Source of the DNA: Apostichopus californicus
Lineage: Eukaryota; Echinodermata; Holothuroidea; Aspidochirotida; Stichopodidae
Assembly: GCA_020650975.1 (NCBI GenBank)
Contig: JAIPMN010002900.1
Location: 1 to 20,975, forward strand
Direction: 5' to 3'
Length of the DNA: 20,975 nt
Position numbers and translations under genes: made by a program. The notes beneath the pieces are model-generated. The model was not told the origin of the DNA. It saw only the letters and a list, made by a program, of their open reading frames with translations, and searched no databases. This document shows positions 1 to 12,246 of the stretch, piece by piece. Each line of letters opens with the position of its first letter. Positions within the stretch are counted from its first letter, which is position 1.

Positions 1-60
1 TTTATATATATATATATATAAATATAGATATAGATATAGATATATATATATAGATATATA
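1..60. repeat. TA / TAGATA microsatellite
   Basis: Almost pure TA dinucleotides with interspersed TAGATA units. It begins at the window edge, so its true length is unknown. A short G-rich patch (61-75, GGGG and GGGGG runs) follows at once. Confidence 0.9.
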
Positions 61-942
61 TTGGGGAAGGGGGTCGTTGATTTCTTGCACGCAGTCTTGT
101 GGAAGACATTTTTGACGTATTTTAACACAATGACTGCTTCATATAGCAACGGTTGAGGCACTACTTCAGTGTCTATGTATAGTGACATACCGCATAGGTG
201 TTTTTCAAGACAAATAAAGGTTTATTAATTGGTCTTTTCTTACGACATCTGTCGAAGATGAAGAGATAAATTATTCAAAATAGTTGTGATGATATACGTT
301 TTGTAACTAAGGACCGATATTTGGTTGCAAATCCTCGCTACTCAATGTACTGTCACGTAGACGACAAGACAAATTCTCGTGTTTTATTGACAATTGTAAT
401 AAACCTTTTCAATTGAGCATTGAAATTAACACTGGCGTGGCATTGTCAGCTAGCAATTCCGTTAAGCACTAATTGAATATTTGTCATAAGTCTGGAAGAT
501 GATATTGGGGCAAATTTCAACCGGATTTTGTTGCCGATTTATCTTCCAACAAAACACGGCATATGTAGTACTTTCTTTGTGGCGCGTACCGGGAAACAGA
601 CATGTAAAGAACATCATTAAGAGTGCAAGTAAGTTGTACATCAGATCCAACAATTAAGTAAGGCGAGAAGGAATGAGTAAATTATAAAACCCAATCCATC
701 ACAGTTCGTTGTATGTATTACCCTAATTGCATGATAATTAACATCATTCAATACACTCAGAAATGATGTGCAAACAGGGTTTGCACGCATTTCTGTTATT
801 TACTTGTCGTGCATATGACAGATCGTACCAGAATAACACGAGGATTGATTATAATGTCACAGAGAGCATATATATGACTCAAAGACTCTTGAATTACGAG
901 ACGCGACAGAAACGTCTGCTATAACCAATGATGGTATAGCAG
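61..942. other. Non-coding stretch, nothing recognised
   Basis: Stops are frequent in all frames and I see no protein motif, RNA gene or repeat. The only ATG-led minus-strand frame of note (894-1148) overlaps the exon candidate that follows and has no recognisable content. Confidence 0.5.
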
Positions 943-968
943 GTTGTTAAACTCTCGTTTGATTTTAG

Positions 969-1137
969 CAAGCTTCCTGTTAAACTTTGTATGTTCTCTA
1001 TTGTACTTGACTCAAGCCCTAGAAGAGGTACCCAAGATAGAACCTGAGCACGCAAAGCAAACAAATTTGAACCAACAATCTCAAACCCAGTCTGGACCTT
1101 TACATCGAGACTTGAATCGTACGACGCTGACGATGCT
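969..1137 (+). CDS. Candidate internal exon encoding a signal-peptide-like segment
   Basis: The frame is open from 932 to a TGA at 1139. It reads a hydrophobic run (SFLLNFVCSLLYLTQA) followed by a polar, Glu/Gln/Asn/Thr-rich tail (LEEVPKIEPEHAKQTNLNQQ onward), which looks like a signal peptide and the start of a secreted or propeptide region, with plausible cleavage after LTQA. No in-frame ATG precedes the hydrophobic part, so this cannot be a complete first exon. A pyrimidine-rich stretch ending in AG at 967-968 could be the acceptor, and GTGAGT at 1138-1143 is a strong donor match lying just before the frame closes. This gives a 169-nt exon with a phase-1 acceptor and a phase-2 donor. I recognise no family and see no partner exon in the window. 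The splice sites are inferred by eye, and chance is a real alternative. Confidence 0.25.
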
Positions 1138-1143
1138 GTGAGT

Positions 1144-2009
1144 ATCAAACCGTATTCGACATTGTAACGGAATTCTCATGTAGATATTTTAATATCAAAA
1201 GAATCTTGACAATGTAGAAAGAGAAACCTTTTATCAACAAGTGTTTCTGTCATTTAGGTGAGCCTTTATTGATTGCGATGCCAAGTGCCAACCTGTTTCC
1301 CTTTGCAAGTACAATCTGTTCAAATGTAAAGATACCATATTTAACATTACTTTGATACTGTCATATACATGTACAAATTGAAAAGAAAGTTATAACGTGA
1401 CAGCAAATGACTTTCTTTGATCCACCGAAAATTTGACCCGACTAAAGGATCACGTTATGGCATGCTATAAAACACTAATTCGTAACACTCTTCCGCGAAA
1501 GTAGTAGCATAAGTTGATCACATGTTGTAAACAAGTAAAGGAAATGAATATCGACTCAAATGGACAAGTGAGATGCTTCTAATTAGTGAACACCTAAAGG
1601 GAAGATAATATCTCCATGTACATTTAAGATGGACACACAGGTTCACATGAATAAAAACCCATTAAGGTTTAAATGGATGGTGAGCCGGGAGTGGGGGACA
1701 TTCAAATTGACAATAAATTTTGCACAGTGGATACACGACTATTTCCAATCACTGAGAAACCCTGCAATACATACACGGATATACAGATGGCAAATAATAA
1801 CAGAGTAGAGTCGACGAAATAAGAGAGCAAACTCGTAGCATTTATTTGAATTAAATGCCAAACATTATATATATATATATGACTTTCAACTGTGTGATGC
1901 TTTTGGTGAGTGAGATATTCTTGCTACGTGAACCGCCCGATATTTTCACGTGGACAGAGGCACTTTCCCTAGTTTGAACGGTGCCAAATAACATTCGATG
2001 GGGAAATTC
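1144..2009. other. Non-coding stretch with short TA run
   Basis: No gene is visible. It holds a TA run at about 1865-1880 and a perfect 9-bp inverted repeat, ATAACGTGA (1392-1400) against TCACGTTAT (1450-1458). If the preceding exon candidate is real, this would be intron. Confidence 0.5.
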
Positions 2010-2545
2010 CTTCGTAGGTCTGTGCGTTCTATGTATATTACTTTTCTGATTCTAACATTCTTTAACTTGTACCTTCGTCCTTATTTCCTCATTTAATTTT
2101 TATGACAGGAAAAACAAAGCAATTTGCCAATGACTGTTGTTAATGCCCAAAATGTCTACTGTTCGACTTCGATTTAATCCTTAATTGTCTTCGTACGTCT
2201 GATACGTCACATGTTTATACAGTTTTGGATCTACAATTCTTTCATTGTGAAGTTAATTCGTCGAAGATTTCTGTTAATGCACAAAATTGCTTCTGTCCGG
2301 CTCCATTTAATCCATAGATTTCTTCGTAACCCGATACGTCTCATGACTAATCTGATGTTCTGATTTCTACGATTCTTTTATTTGTAAACTCTTTACTTAT
2401 TTGCTCATGTTTTTAAAGACAAGAAGAGCAGGAAAACTGTCGAGCATTACTTTTAATCCATAGGATTGACTTTCGTTGTCGTCGATATAATCCATAGATA
2501 GCAATTTCCGTATTCCGTTTCACATACTTCGTATTGACAGGAAAA
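2010..2545. repeat. Diverged T-rich tandem array (period about 135-180)
   Basis: Several landmarks recur in the same order. TTTAATCC occurs at 2173, 2306 and 2452, with a related TATAATCCATAG at 2486. ATTCTTT occurs at 2057, 2236 and 2372, preceded each time by a similar TCTGATT/TTGGATC-type lead-in. TGTTAATGC occurs at 2138 and 2272, each followed by a CAAAAT-like string. TTCTTCGTA or GTCTTCGTA follows two of the TTTAATCC copies, then a GATACGTC element. GACAGGAAAA-like strings close units near 2104 and 2537. Copies are heavily mutated and spacing varies (about 133-179, then about 36), so this is an old degenerate repeat and not a recent satellite. Confidence 0.6.
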
Positions 2546-5182
2546 CATCCGAGATCACTCTCAACAAGTTTTTTTTTCATTTTTTAATCTTAATGTTGAA
2601 TTGAATAAGGCGACAGAAACAGGCCAAGCATGTCTCTATTAATGTAATGTGATACTTGGTCTTCTGGGAATCTGCATGATAAAACATACTCATATGAATC
2701 AGAGATAACCAGATGATTCTCGTGGCACTTTTACTGTTTCAAAAGATAGAAAGACGAGTAAAACTATATGGCTTCGATATAGAATTATATGTCAACATGT
2801 GAGACAATGACTTTACAACCTCTTGAGCTTCGAAGGTTTCAATTACAAACTTAGCAAAGTGACCTACTGCCTGTGAAACCTGAAGGGGCGAAGGGAATTA
2901 ATCCAAAGTGTATTTTATCATACTTAGTTGTCAAAGAATGATTGGTGAAACCCGAACCTTGGGGTGCTTGCTTTGACATGAAATATAAATTCTATATTAT
3001 TTAAGTAACAAAAGCTATTCGGCAATTTTATTTGCAAGTACATTAAAAAAAAACAATTGTAACATTGTACGAATTAAATCATGCTTCTTCACGAAGTTAA
3101 GGAGGAGTTTTTACAAGGGGTTTCATTTAATGAAAGAGCGATTCTCCCAAAACGTTGTAGATCATGTTTTAATGTTAGTTTTAACGAAATCATGAAAGCG
3201 TATAAAGCAAAATAGAGATTCAGTCAAAGGACATTGCAGCATAATTTACATCAATAAGGATATAATGTACGTAATGAATATTTATTTAAGTTTTATCAAT
3301 GTTATTATCATGACAGCATTTGATTCATATATATTAGTTTATATATATATTAGTTTTTGCAGTCTTTCACACCTTCATATGGAAACTTGTCGCGATATGG
3401 GTATTTTTCCTTCTCCCGCAAATGTTTGTTTTTACTGTTGTTTTTCGCTCTATTTTCCATCCTATAATTATAACGTTCCAATTGTTTACAAAAACAAGAA
3501 TACTAAATTATTATAATGTTCAAGATAATATTGGTCACATAACAGAATTGTTACCATACAATCAAAACGACCATGAATGTTTTCATAGTAATGACAGCGC
3601 ATTTAATTTCTTTTCATCGCCATCTTTGCATCGTTAAATAATCTAGCAAACACACGATCTCTACAGTTTTTATGTGAGTCCTGTCTGGTTTTTCCTAAAC
3701 AACAAACTATGTAAGATCGAAGTGATCTCTTAGCAGAGTCAATGCCAGTGAAGGAAAACATGTAACCATGTGTGAAGGACAGTAGTATGATAGTGCGCAT
3801 ATCTTGAAATATGCAGCTGGATGTACTTTCAACTGAGACAAACTGTCTCTGCAAGAAACATAAAGTTTACTAACGAGAGATCAGAGAAAACTAACGATTG
3901 ATATGTAATACATCATGACATCAAAATTAGAATAGGAAATTGTAATCCAAGTCAAATAATGAAAATATAATCATTATATTGTACAAAGTCTCAAGGTTTG
4001 TGGCCATTGTCAATCGATGATTGAGCTATAAGTTTAGACACAAAAACATAAAACAAGCCCGTCACACTGCAGTATCAGGAGCGTTTCTAATCCTTACATT
4101 AAAGGCTAACAATGATGCAAAATCGGCCATCCAGAAAGTTAAAAGAACACTACGAAGTTAAATTTGCAAAATAGGCAATAAGATGATTCCTTTAAAAGCT
4201 TTACAATTTCAAACGTAGAAAGTTTGTGGTAATTTATCTGACAATTGCTCATTTTATCGCCGCCGAAAACATAGTGTCTTCAATTTTCGTTTTTACAGCA
4301 ATGCAGCTACTTCTGATGTGTGATTTTAGTGATAATATATCAAATAATTACAGTTTTTAATTTGCGGAAAAGACGTTTTGCTCAGTAAAAACGAGACTCA
4401 AAAAAATTTTCCGAAACTTTTAACATACTAAACTTCAGTGCATGCCAATTAAAATGTAAAAGATTTATGATTTTCACTTTTAACTAAACTTTCTATAGAT
4501 ACATAAACTTGCACGCTGAGAGAAGAAGTGATCGAGAAATTTATGTCGAGTTTTGTACAGGTTTTATAGAATTGAAAAAATTTTCATCTTGTATATGATA
4601 TTACTGTTAAAGGTACTTACAAGTTATTGTTTCAACGCAGTAACAGAATACCATTAACTGTTTCAGAATGAATAGAGACAGCGAAAAATTTAAGTTTGAG
4701 GCCTATCGTATTTTTGCAGTATCTGAATAATGTATAAGCGAAATTGAAAAGTACAAAAATTGGAATTGAATAGATGTAATAGTTAGTGGAGTCACTTTAT
4801 TATGAGATCCATAGGATTAATACAATTCCCGTCGTACTTAACTAAATATACATCATCACCCTTCGTCTTGTTCAGTTTAGTCTTCAGAAGACGTAATTTA
4901 AATCCTGTTGTTCTTGAAACTTGACTGCTTCAGCGGAAATTGGCCACTAGAACTTGATTTTGCAGTAACCTAAGACAAATAGAAGTCTGTAATCATTTTA
5001 ATACCGTGTCCATGTTTCAGAGACATTTTGCCTTGTATATTTCAAGACTTTCATAAGATTGGTTACGTGAGGTTTAAGTGAGGTTTTGTAAATAAATACC
5101 AAGGAATACCAGTAAATACATAATTTACAAGTCCTTAGTCCTTGTTTTACGAAATTTCATGATTGAGAAACGTTTCTTTTCA
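2546..5182. other. Non-coding AT-rich stretch
   Basis: No supportable gene or RNA. Short frames at 3265-3516, 3422-3637 and 3603-3854 have no domain or motif and look like chance in AT-rich DNA. A small tandem duplication of an ATATATATTAGTTT unit lies at about 3327-3356. Confidence 0.5.
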
Positions 5183-5218
5183 GATATAAGAGGACTTTTT
5201 GATATAAGAAGACTTTTT
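5183..5218. repeat. 18-bp direct tandem duplication
   Basis: GATATAAGAGGACTTTTT (5183-5200) is followed directly by GATATAAGAAGACTTTTT (5201-5218), with one mismatch. This looks like a simple slippage or duplication event. Confidence 0.8.
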
Positions 5219-6959
5219 TTAAGCTTTAATTTGAATTAAAGATTGTAATAATATTTGTTTTAGGCATCTGCAGAATTTCAAGCATTAATTAATGATTAAA
5301 AGAAGCAATAAAATGTAGTTCTCCAATTTGAGACATCATCAACAACGTAACTTTAAAAGTCTATCATTTTAAAACCTGTATTACTATTATTGATACTTAA
5401 GGAATTGGGGGCATTTATGTCAACCTTGAAGGGGAATATCAAACTATATAGTTTGAATATTATATTGTAGGGATTCAGCTGCAGTAACGATAGACATAAT
5501 CAATTTAGACTATATGACGTATTGTGTTGATCACGTTGCATGATATTGCCGCCTTAGAAGTATCCCGTCGCACTAAGTACTAATATAGCAAGTATACATA
5601 TGGAGATAATCCTAAAGACTACTAGATTATTAGACTCTATCCTGAAATGTTTGAGTTTAAAGAGTTTGGATTTATGCCTTGCGAACTCGCCATCTTTGTC
5701 ACACATTTCCTTAACCGTGTTGGCGTATTCGTCCTTTTGATAACGTTATTTCTGTTGGAAACGTTTGGAAGGTTTAACATATCGTTTTGAAAAGTCCTAA
5801 TCTTAACATCAATACACCTTAAACACTTGATTCCACCCAATGGCAACCATGTATGCACAGTTGATTATTAACCATATATATTCTAATCAAGTCATTGCTT
5901 TTTTTCTCAGCATTAGCTTAATTGCTTCCCGGGTTGTAAGGTGTGTCGTAGTCATCTATGCATGTCCGTGCAAACAACCGAAGGAAGAATCATCCTGTAT
6001 TTACAAATGGTTGTTTATTCCACGGATATGCTTGCATGAACACGAGTCGCATGCAATGGAAATGCTGTAACGGCTGTTTCATTTCAAACTTTGCTGATGT
6101 CTTGTTCAAATAGATGACATATCTTAGGAATTTTATACCACTGCAGGCTTCATGAATATGACATTATTGCCTTTATAGTTTCGTCACGTAGTATAACGTA
6201 TAACAAAAACTAATGACAACCCACGCAGAGCTAAGCTTTGTCAGCTTTTGAAACAGCAAAATATGGACATATATGTGGCACTTGTGATTTAAAAGATACA
6301 TTAAACATCTACCTCACCACTAGTCGGAGATAAACATATGAGATTACAGTTTCTTTTCGGAGCTTACCAACTACTAATAGCATCTTAACATAGGGAAACC
6401 GACTGATTTGTATCTTTCAACAAGCCCCAGGTGACAATTCTATTACAGGGTTTAGATCATATTTTTTTGTTGGTAGAATTTCAAAGAACATTAAAAATAG
6501 GTACACATCAGGAATAATGTCAGCTTGCTGACGCAGGACAAGCTTTACCTATGATTCCAGGGTTGTTACTTACATTACCACCGCGCAATGATCATGAATT
6601 CGATAAAAGCAAACGACATATTGAAACACGAAAAAACCGCTCTCCAAGATCATAAGGAGCCATGGTGTTGAGCCATTGTGCATTTGTGGAGACATTGTGA
6701 CTTGTATGGAGCCACGTTGGAGTGTCAGGGATTATCTCTACTGGGATTAAGGCAAACTAAACTTGGCATCAGATGATAACCTAGGCACTGCGACGTTGTT
6801 TTTTTCTTTCTCATATCTAATACGACTTAACATTTGTATGTAATTAATATTACTATGAATTTTTTTGTGGAAATATATGGGGCACTGAATAACGGTAATC
6901 TGACTGCTGGATTTGATTTCCAGTACCAAGTAGGGTATACTCTTAAGTACGTTTTGCGT
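5219..6959. other. Non-coding stretch with an 18-bp palindrome
   Basis: There is a perfect palindrome TCAAACTATATAGTTTGA at 5439-5456. A 47-codon ATG frame at 5647-5790 could encode one hydrophobic segment, but T-rich DNA often gives such frames. No protein family or RNA gene is recognisable. Confidence 0.5.
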
Positions 6960-7170
6960 AAGATCTACAGTAAGGCATACTCGCAGTGATGCTGTTCTCG
7001 TACTAATGTTGCAGCATAGTTACCCGTATTTGTACTCGTTTGATTGAACCCGTGTTTGTACGTGTATCTCCTTTAGGATTTGTAGTCGTACTCTGTGGGT
7101 TTTCTTTGTGTAAATCTATATCGGTACACTAATCTTACTCGCTATTAGGTACCCGTTCTCGTATTCAATT
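6960..7170. repeat. Degenerate GTACTCG-rich repeat cluster
   Basis: Variants of CTCGTACT / TGTACTCG / GTCGTACTC recur at 6997, 7031 and 7085. The 17-mer at 7023-7039 (CCCGTATTTGTACTCGT) resembles that at 7049-7065 (CCCGTGTTTGTACGTGT). It is probably a decayed hexamer-like or minisatellite repeat. The same motif reappears at 8926-8962 and, mostly in the opposite orientation, at 10434-10511. Confidence 0.45.
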
Positions 7171-8925
7171 CTATGGAAATTCTGCTTACATTTGTTCTCA
7201 TGCATCCTGTTTTACTCGATCGCACTACAAGTCTGTAGTAAAGATCTGCAGTTTGCAGAGCGAAATAGAAAAGAATCAGCAGCTTTCTAGTTAAGTCACA
7301 CAATTCGTTGTCTTAATCTGAGATTTGTGTAATTAACATTGGTGCCAATGCATGAATAATTCAAATGAGCCAAATATATGTATTAAATTGTGTTAAGAAA
7401 TTAATTTACTTGACAGTTTCCTGTAAAGGTTACCATACTGGCTTTGACTGACAATATGCCCTTACCCTGATAGCATTCGTTACTTCAATTCTTACAAAAA
7501 TAAATATCTTCATTAGGAAACTATCCGTAGGTCAATGTTTGATCTACACCAGAGTTCATAATAAACCGTTTAGGTTTTATCTTTGCTATTGTTTTACTAG
7601 GATAATTTTTTTTACTGTGCCCGAACTTCTATTTTTATGACCTTTAGTTTGATCAAAACAAACTTCAAGAGCACTTAAAGTTGATGGGAAAGATTGGCCC
7701 TGGAAGAAGTTTATAAAGCAAATAATACCGACCAAAGTGGTGGAACTTTATTTATATGGAAGATGAGATGCCTTGCACTCAACAGTTTGTTACAATTAGC
7801 AACCAGTTATATCTAAACAAATAAACTCTAGCTCATGTGGATGCATTATCTCACACTACGTTAGGTATATCCTATCAATCAATCCGTATGTCAATGGAGC
7901 CAATATTCATTTTCATCACAGAGCAAGCAGTATCCATTAATGGGAGGCAGTTTTACTTTTTGAGGGGCACAGGTTAAAGTGTGAGAACTTCCAGCAATAA
8001 CTTCATAGCTGCTCTCGACAAGTTGACATTTAATGCAAAAATGCCATGAAATGCCAAAAATCACACATTTCTGTACGGCTATATTGCACTTGACTGACAG
8101 TTGTGATTTGTTATCTAAAAATGTCGGAACCAACCCTTAGGGACCCCCGGATATTGGGTGGGGGGAGGGCAAAATATTGGAGGCCCAGGGTTCAATGAAC
8201 CTTCCGAACAGTCTATTGTGATGCCTCTGCTCCTAACCGTCTAAACTCCAGTTGGTTAATTGTCATTCACGATTCGACCGTTTTAACGTCATGAGAGAAG
8301 TATAAGTATAACATTGAAAGCAATGAAGTATGCACTTGAGGCATTGCATGGGTACTGAAGATTTTCATTATCATTGCAATCAAATAATCATATATGCATC
8401 AATATTTTTGCTTCTCATGCTGAAATACCGAGATTTTCCATTGTTAACTATAAATAAAAATGATTAATTCTGTTCGCCTAACCGAAACCGAATAATATAT
8501 ATTAATGTATATATTTTCCTCAGTTTGCATGCAATTACAGTCGTCATCAAAATAATTTTTATAAAAACGGTCGCAATACCGACCAAAACTATAATATTAA
8601 CCTGTTCTGTGGGTTTTTTTCCGGCAGATCTTTACAATCCTCTAATTTGTTTGTGGAGAGCCAGACAAAACTATTGCCATGGTGATTTTTCAAATTTAGT
8701 AATAGACAAATCACATGAATTGTTGCTTTCTCTATGTGCTCTTTGCACTAGTCAGTTGTGCAGTCTCAAACCACTGTATTTTGTCTGCTTCATTTAAGTA
8801 CGAATTACCGTTGAAAAACAAGAATAACAGACTTAATCAGTATGTTGAGCTAGACATACCTTCGTGCAAGAAGATTACACGGATGGCCTTCTGATTCTTG
8901 TGTAGCGCACGCTCCAGTTATGAGT
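7171..8925. other. Non-coding stretch with a G-rich patch
   Basis: No supportable gene. Positions 8146-8185 carry a CCCCC run and a GGGTGGGGGGAGGG string, the most GC-skewed part of this stretch. The frame at 8525-8797 lacks any recognisable motif. Confidence 0.5.
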
Positions 8926-8962
8926 GGTACGAGTACGAGATACCGGTACGCAGTACACTCAG
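8926..8962. repeat. Short GAGTACGAG repeat cluster
   Basis: GGTACGAGTACGAG is followed by GGTACGCAGTAC: repeated GTACGA-type units matching, in reverse complement, the motif at 6997-7093. Confidence 0.45.
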
Positions 8963-10433
8963 CTCATAGACAACAAGGTTTTGTTATTAAAATCACTTTA
9001 TCTTATAGCCATATGTCGTGCTATATGTATATTACAGAGTAACAGGCGACGGGTTTTAGGATGACTCACATCACCACAAGATAAACAGGCTTGAATGATG
9101 CATACTACTCGCACATTTTAGACGTCAACTCCATATTTCAATTATATTGTCTATACTCTGCATGTTTTTGCAGTCTGACGCATTTGTAAATTAATATATT
9201 TGTAAAGGAACTATGCATATACTCGTAAACTTTAATATTTTTAGACGTGCTGGAGTGGTCACAAGAGTGTAAAGCATTTACACAATCTTTTAAGTAATAC
9301 ATTAGTCAATGTTTGAAGCTGTCTATATGTACATTATTGCTAAGTTTCTCTGACTGCCAGTAACAAAGTGAGCTAGGCAATTCTGGTACCACCAGCCGAT
9401 ATTTCCTTTTGAATTACTTCACTCCTTTACACAATGAATTGCAAAAAATTGTTAATGATAACTTCAAAAATCGTCGTATGTGTGTTTTTATGGGGATTGA
9501 GCAGAGTGCTTTGATCTTTCAAATTCTCCATATGATCCATAGAACTAAATAAATTTATCCTCTAGTGTACTTATTACTGTATGATTGTGTGCTTCTCCTC
9601 CAATTTCGTCACACTGTATGGTCAATGGATTGGAACGTTGTGACACGGACGATGCGCACTTTTGGATTGTAATCTTAAGAAAAAACCAACAGACTGAAAA
9701 CGATAGTCTGTTTTACCAATTAATCGACGGTTGGACACTTCCTAGTATATAGCTTCGTAAATTTGTACTATAAGGAAAGTGCCAATGGTATAAAAATGTG
9801 TATTGGAACACGAAGTTAGTTAGTAGTCCCTTCTGCAACCACTGTTGCGCCTCGAAAAAGATAATTAGCGAACCATGATCGATTACTCGTTATTTACCGT
9901 ATTGTAAGACTCAATACGATCGAAGCATACTGGTTAAGCTAATGACAAATGACCGTGTACCCAAAATATCGCAGTATTGACTTAATAACACGTAATCTTT
10001 ATTTGTAAAGAATAATAACAGATGGAGCATATTGAAAGAGCGGATAGGAATTTTGGTACAACGTGAGTTTAGTCATTGCTATATTTGGAGTGAATTCAGT
10101 GTCAATTTAAACGCTTACGAATTTTACTCTTTTGTGAATGAGTCCAAAATTACAATAATTCAGAAAGGAGTATTTAGACGTCTGTTGTGAGTTTACGCAT
10201 GAAATCATCGATCTGTTTCTTATATATTGGGTATAAGTCGACTCACTTTTGATTTGCCCAGAACAATAGCAATAAATCGAAATTTATTTCACGTAGATGC
10301 TGCTCTCATGCGTAAAATGAGTGACTTTTGTTTCCATTTCCCTAAGGAATGAAGATCGTAAAATAAAAGTAACAGATAATAGGGATATATCATAAATTAA
10401 CTCACTTGTAATGTAAAGGCGATGTTCCGAATT
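8963..10433. other. Non-coding stretch with a small hairpin
   Basis: No gene is visible. A perfect 8-bp inverted repeat, AACAGACT (9688-9695) and AGTCTGTT (9705-9712), has a 9-nt loop. Nothing around it suggests a terminator or a known RNA. Confidence 0.5.
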
Positions 10434-10511
10434 CGAGTACAAACCCTTGAGTACCAGTACAGAAAAATGTACCTAGTTGCGATTACGGACTCGAGTATTG
10501 CAGAGTATTGC
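10434..10511. repeat. Degenerate CGAGTAC repeat cluster
   Basis: CGAGTAC (10434-10440), GAGTACCAGTAC (10450-10461) and CTCGAGTATTGCAGAGTATT (from 10490) are variants of the motif seen near 7000, mostly inverted relative to it. Confidence 0.4.
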
Positions 10512-10924
10512 GATGCAATATACAATATGATCGGTGACTTGTTCCACCACCGCTATGACGTCATCTGAAATAGTTGACGTACATACAAACTGTACAATCG
10601 TTAAAGACTGATAACATGTACGCTGCGATAAACTCTTAACATACTAGTATATAGAACCTCATTAAGAGTAAGAGCAAGACATAATTCTTGGCAAATACAA
10701 CATGCTTGCTTACTGAGAATGACAAACAAAGTGTAAGTTACCGCCATTATCATTAGCTTCATAGGGTCAGAAATCTTGTAATTATTTTGGAAACAACATC
10801 ATCATAAAGAGTATGGAACCCCCAAATCTTAACTCATCAATTACTTTTTAGCCACAATTGTCAATGAAATTGATCTATAACATTTGCACAAGTCAAATTT
10901 TAAGATTATAGAAGGAGAAAAGGG
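10512..10924. other. Non-coding stretch, nothing recognised
   Basis: No open frame of interest, structured RNA or repeat is apparent. Confidence 0.5.
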
Positions 10925-11102
10925 CCCTTTTAAATGACGGATTAAGCCTAAAGTCAAAGCAGTCAGGAGGCCTCAAATCGAAAGATATTTAAGTAAAGAA
11001 AGTTCCACTTTGCTAGAACATTAACGTTAACATCAATTCATATTCCTTTTTTATTATTTTTCATATCATTCCAGCAGGGAAATGTTACTTAGGTATTTCT
11101 GA
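10925..11102. repeat. Tandem duplication, copy 1
   Basis: Starts near TTTTAAATGACGGATTAA and ends near AAATGTTACTTAGG plus TATTTCTGA. It aligns over its whole length with copy 2 at roughly 80-85% identity by eye. Shared landmarks are AAATGACGGATTAA, CAGTCAGG, CAAATCGAAA, AAAGTTCCA, TTAACGTT and AATGTTACTTAG. Copy 1 carries an extra segment at 11039-11074 (36 nt, against 4 nt in copy 2) that is pyrimidine-rich and ends in CCAG, like a 3' splice site. A TTAACGTTAA palindrome is at 11021-11030. Confidence 0.85.
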
Positions 11103-11117
11103 GTGCAGGAAGCACTT

Positions 11118-11262
11118 CCTTTAAATGACGGATTAAAACTAAAGCAAAATCAGTCAGGGAGGCCGCAAATCGAAACACATTTAAGTACAGAAAGTTCCAT
11201 TTTGCGGGAACGTTAACGTTGACGTCAATTGAAACAGGTAAATGTTACTTAGACATTTCTGA
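11118..11262. repeat. Tandem duplication, copy 2
   Basis: Second copy of the unit, separated from copy 1 by about 15 nt. It lacks the pyrimidine-rich segment of copy 1 and has a longer palindrome, AACGTTAACGTT (11209-11220), followed by GACGTC. Neither copy has a sustained open frame, so this looks like duplicated non-coding DNA. Confidence 0.85.
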
Positions 11263-12246
11263 TTGGACAAACCACTACAGTGCAAAATGTGTATTGCATA
11301 TCTAAGCGGCAAGTGCAATCATGAAGCTGCAGAGTTTTAGCCTCATAATCTTCTGCCTTCCGTTTTTGTATCTGTTTCCATAATCTACTTTCATCGTCTG
11401 GTGTGGTTACATGTTTTGATAAAAAGTAAATGAACTTGAAATAATTACAGTAGCTTGACATGAAAAAGGACTACGAACTTTTTCAGTACACATGAAAATA
11501 ATGTCATTTTACTCTTAAATATTTAGGGGCAAAACCTGCGAAAATAATATTAGTATGTTGCCCACGCGACTTACTTTCTAGTTTCTCTAGACATCTTTCC
11601 AAAACGCTCCACTTGGCATAATTATTAACTCGTATTTGCTCTGTTGTACCTTCCTGTTTCCGAGCGACCGAGAACCGAAAATAGAAGAAAAGCCTGAATT
11701 TTCTTCAGATGTAATAAAATACATAATTTGGCAGCAGATGTTGCGGAACCCACTTATGGGGGATCGGTGTTTACTTTATTCACAAAGGCATCCCATTCAA
11801 ATCAAAAGTACAGTCACGGTACAGCGTTAGGTTATAACAGTTAACATGCACGACAGGTATGTACCCATCACTTGAGGTGAGCGACTGGTAGTAGGCGCTT
11901 AAAGTAAATCAATTGATTTTTAATGACATTCTTGAACAACCGTATATTTATAAGTTTCTTTGTTCTAAATTAGAAGATGTCTCAGTCACTTGCATACTTA
12001 TATGCAATATATGCTTTCGATATTACCAAGGATACCTCACCGATACATTGGAATTTAGGGGGGGAATTATTAAAAGTGGACATAACTGCATGTCTATTTC
12101 CATTCTGAGTAGATAACAGAAGTTATAGGGTTTGATTTTTTTTATCTATTGCGAAAATGTTTGGAACAATAATTACTTAGATAAGAAAAGATAAAGATGT
12201 AGGCATATGTGTATAGCATAAAATAAAGTAGTAAACATGAAGGATA
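11263..12246. other. Non-coding stretch
   Basis: No supportable gene. A frame at about 11650-11827 reads a fairly coding-like peptide (SDREPKIEEKPEF at its start) after a pyrimidine-rich lead-in, but it has no ATG start, only a weak GAG acceptor, and a stop before the nearest good donor (CAGGTATGT near 11855). Confidence 0.45.

Noticed and set aside
5647-5790. 47-residue single-pass membrane microprotein
   Set aside because: Only a T-rich short frame with no conservation evidence; such frames are common here.
6655-6722. Repeated GGAGCCA strings as a structured repeat
   Set aside because: Only two or three short, loosely similar strings; not distinguishable from chance.
11650-11827. Internal exon with coding-like composition
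   Set aside because: Weak acceptor, no in-frame donor before the stop, and no recognisable domain.
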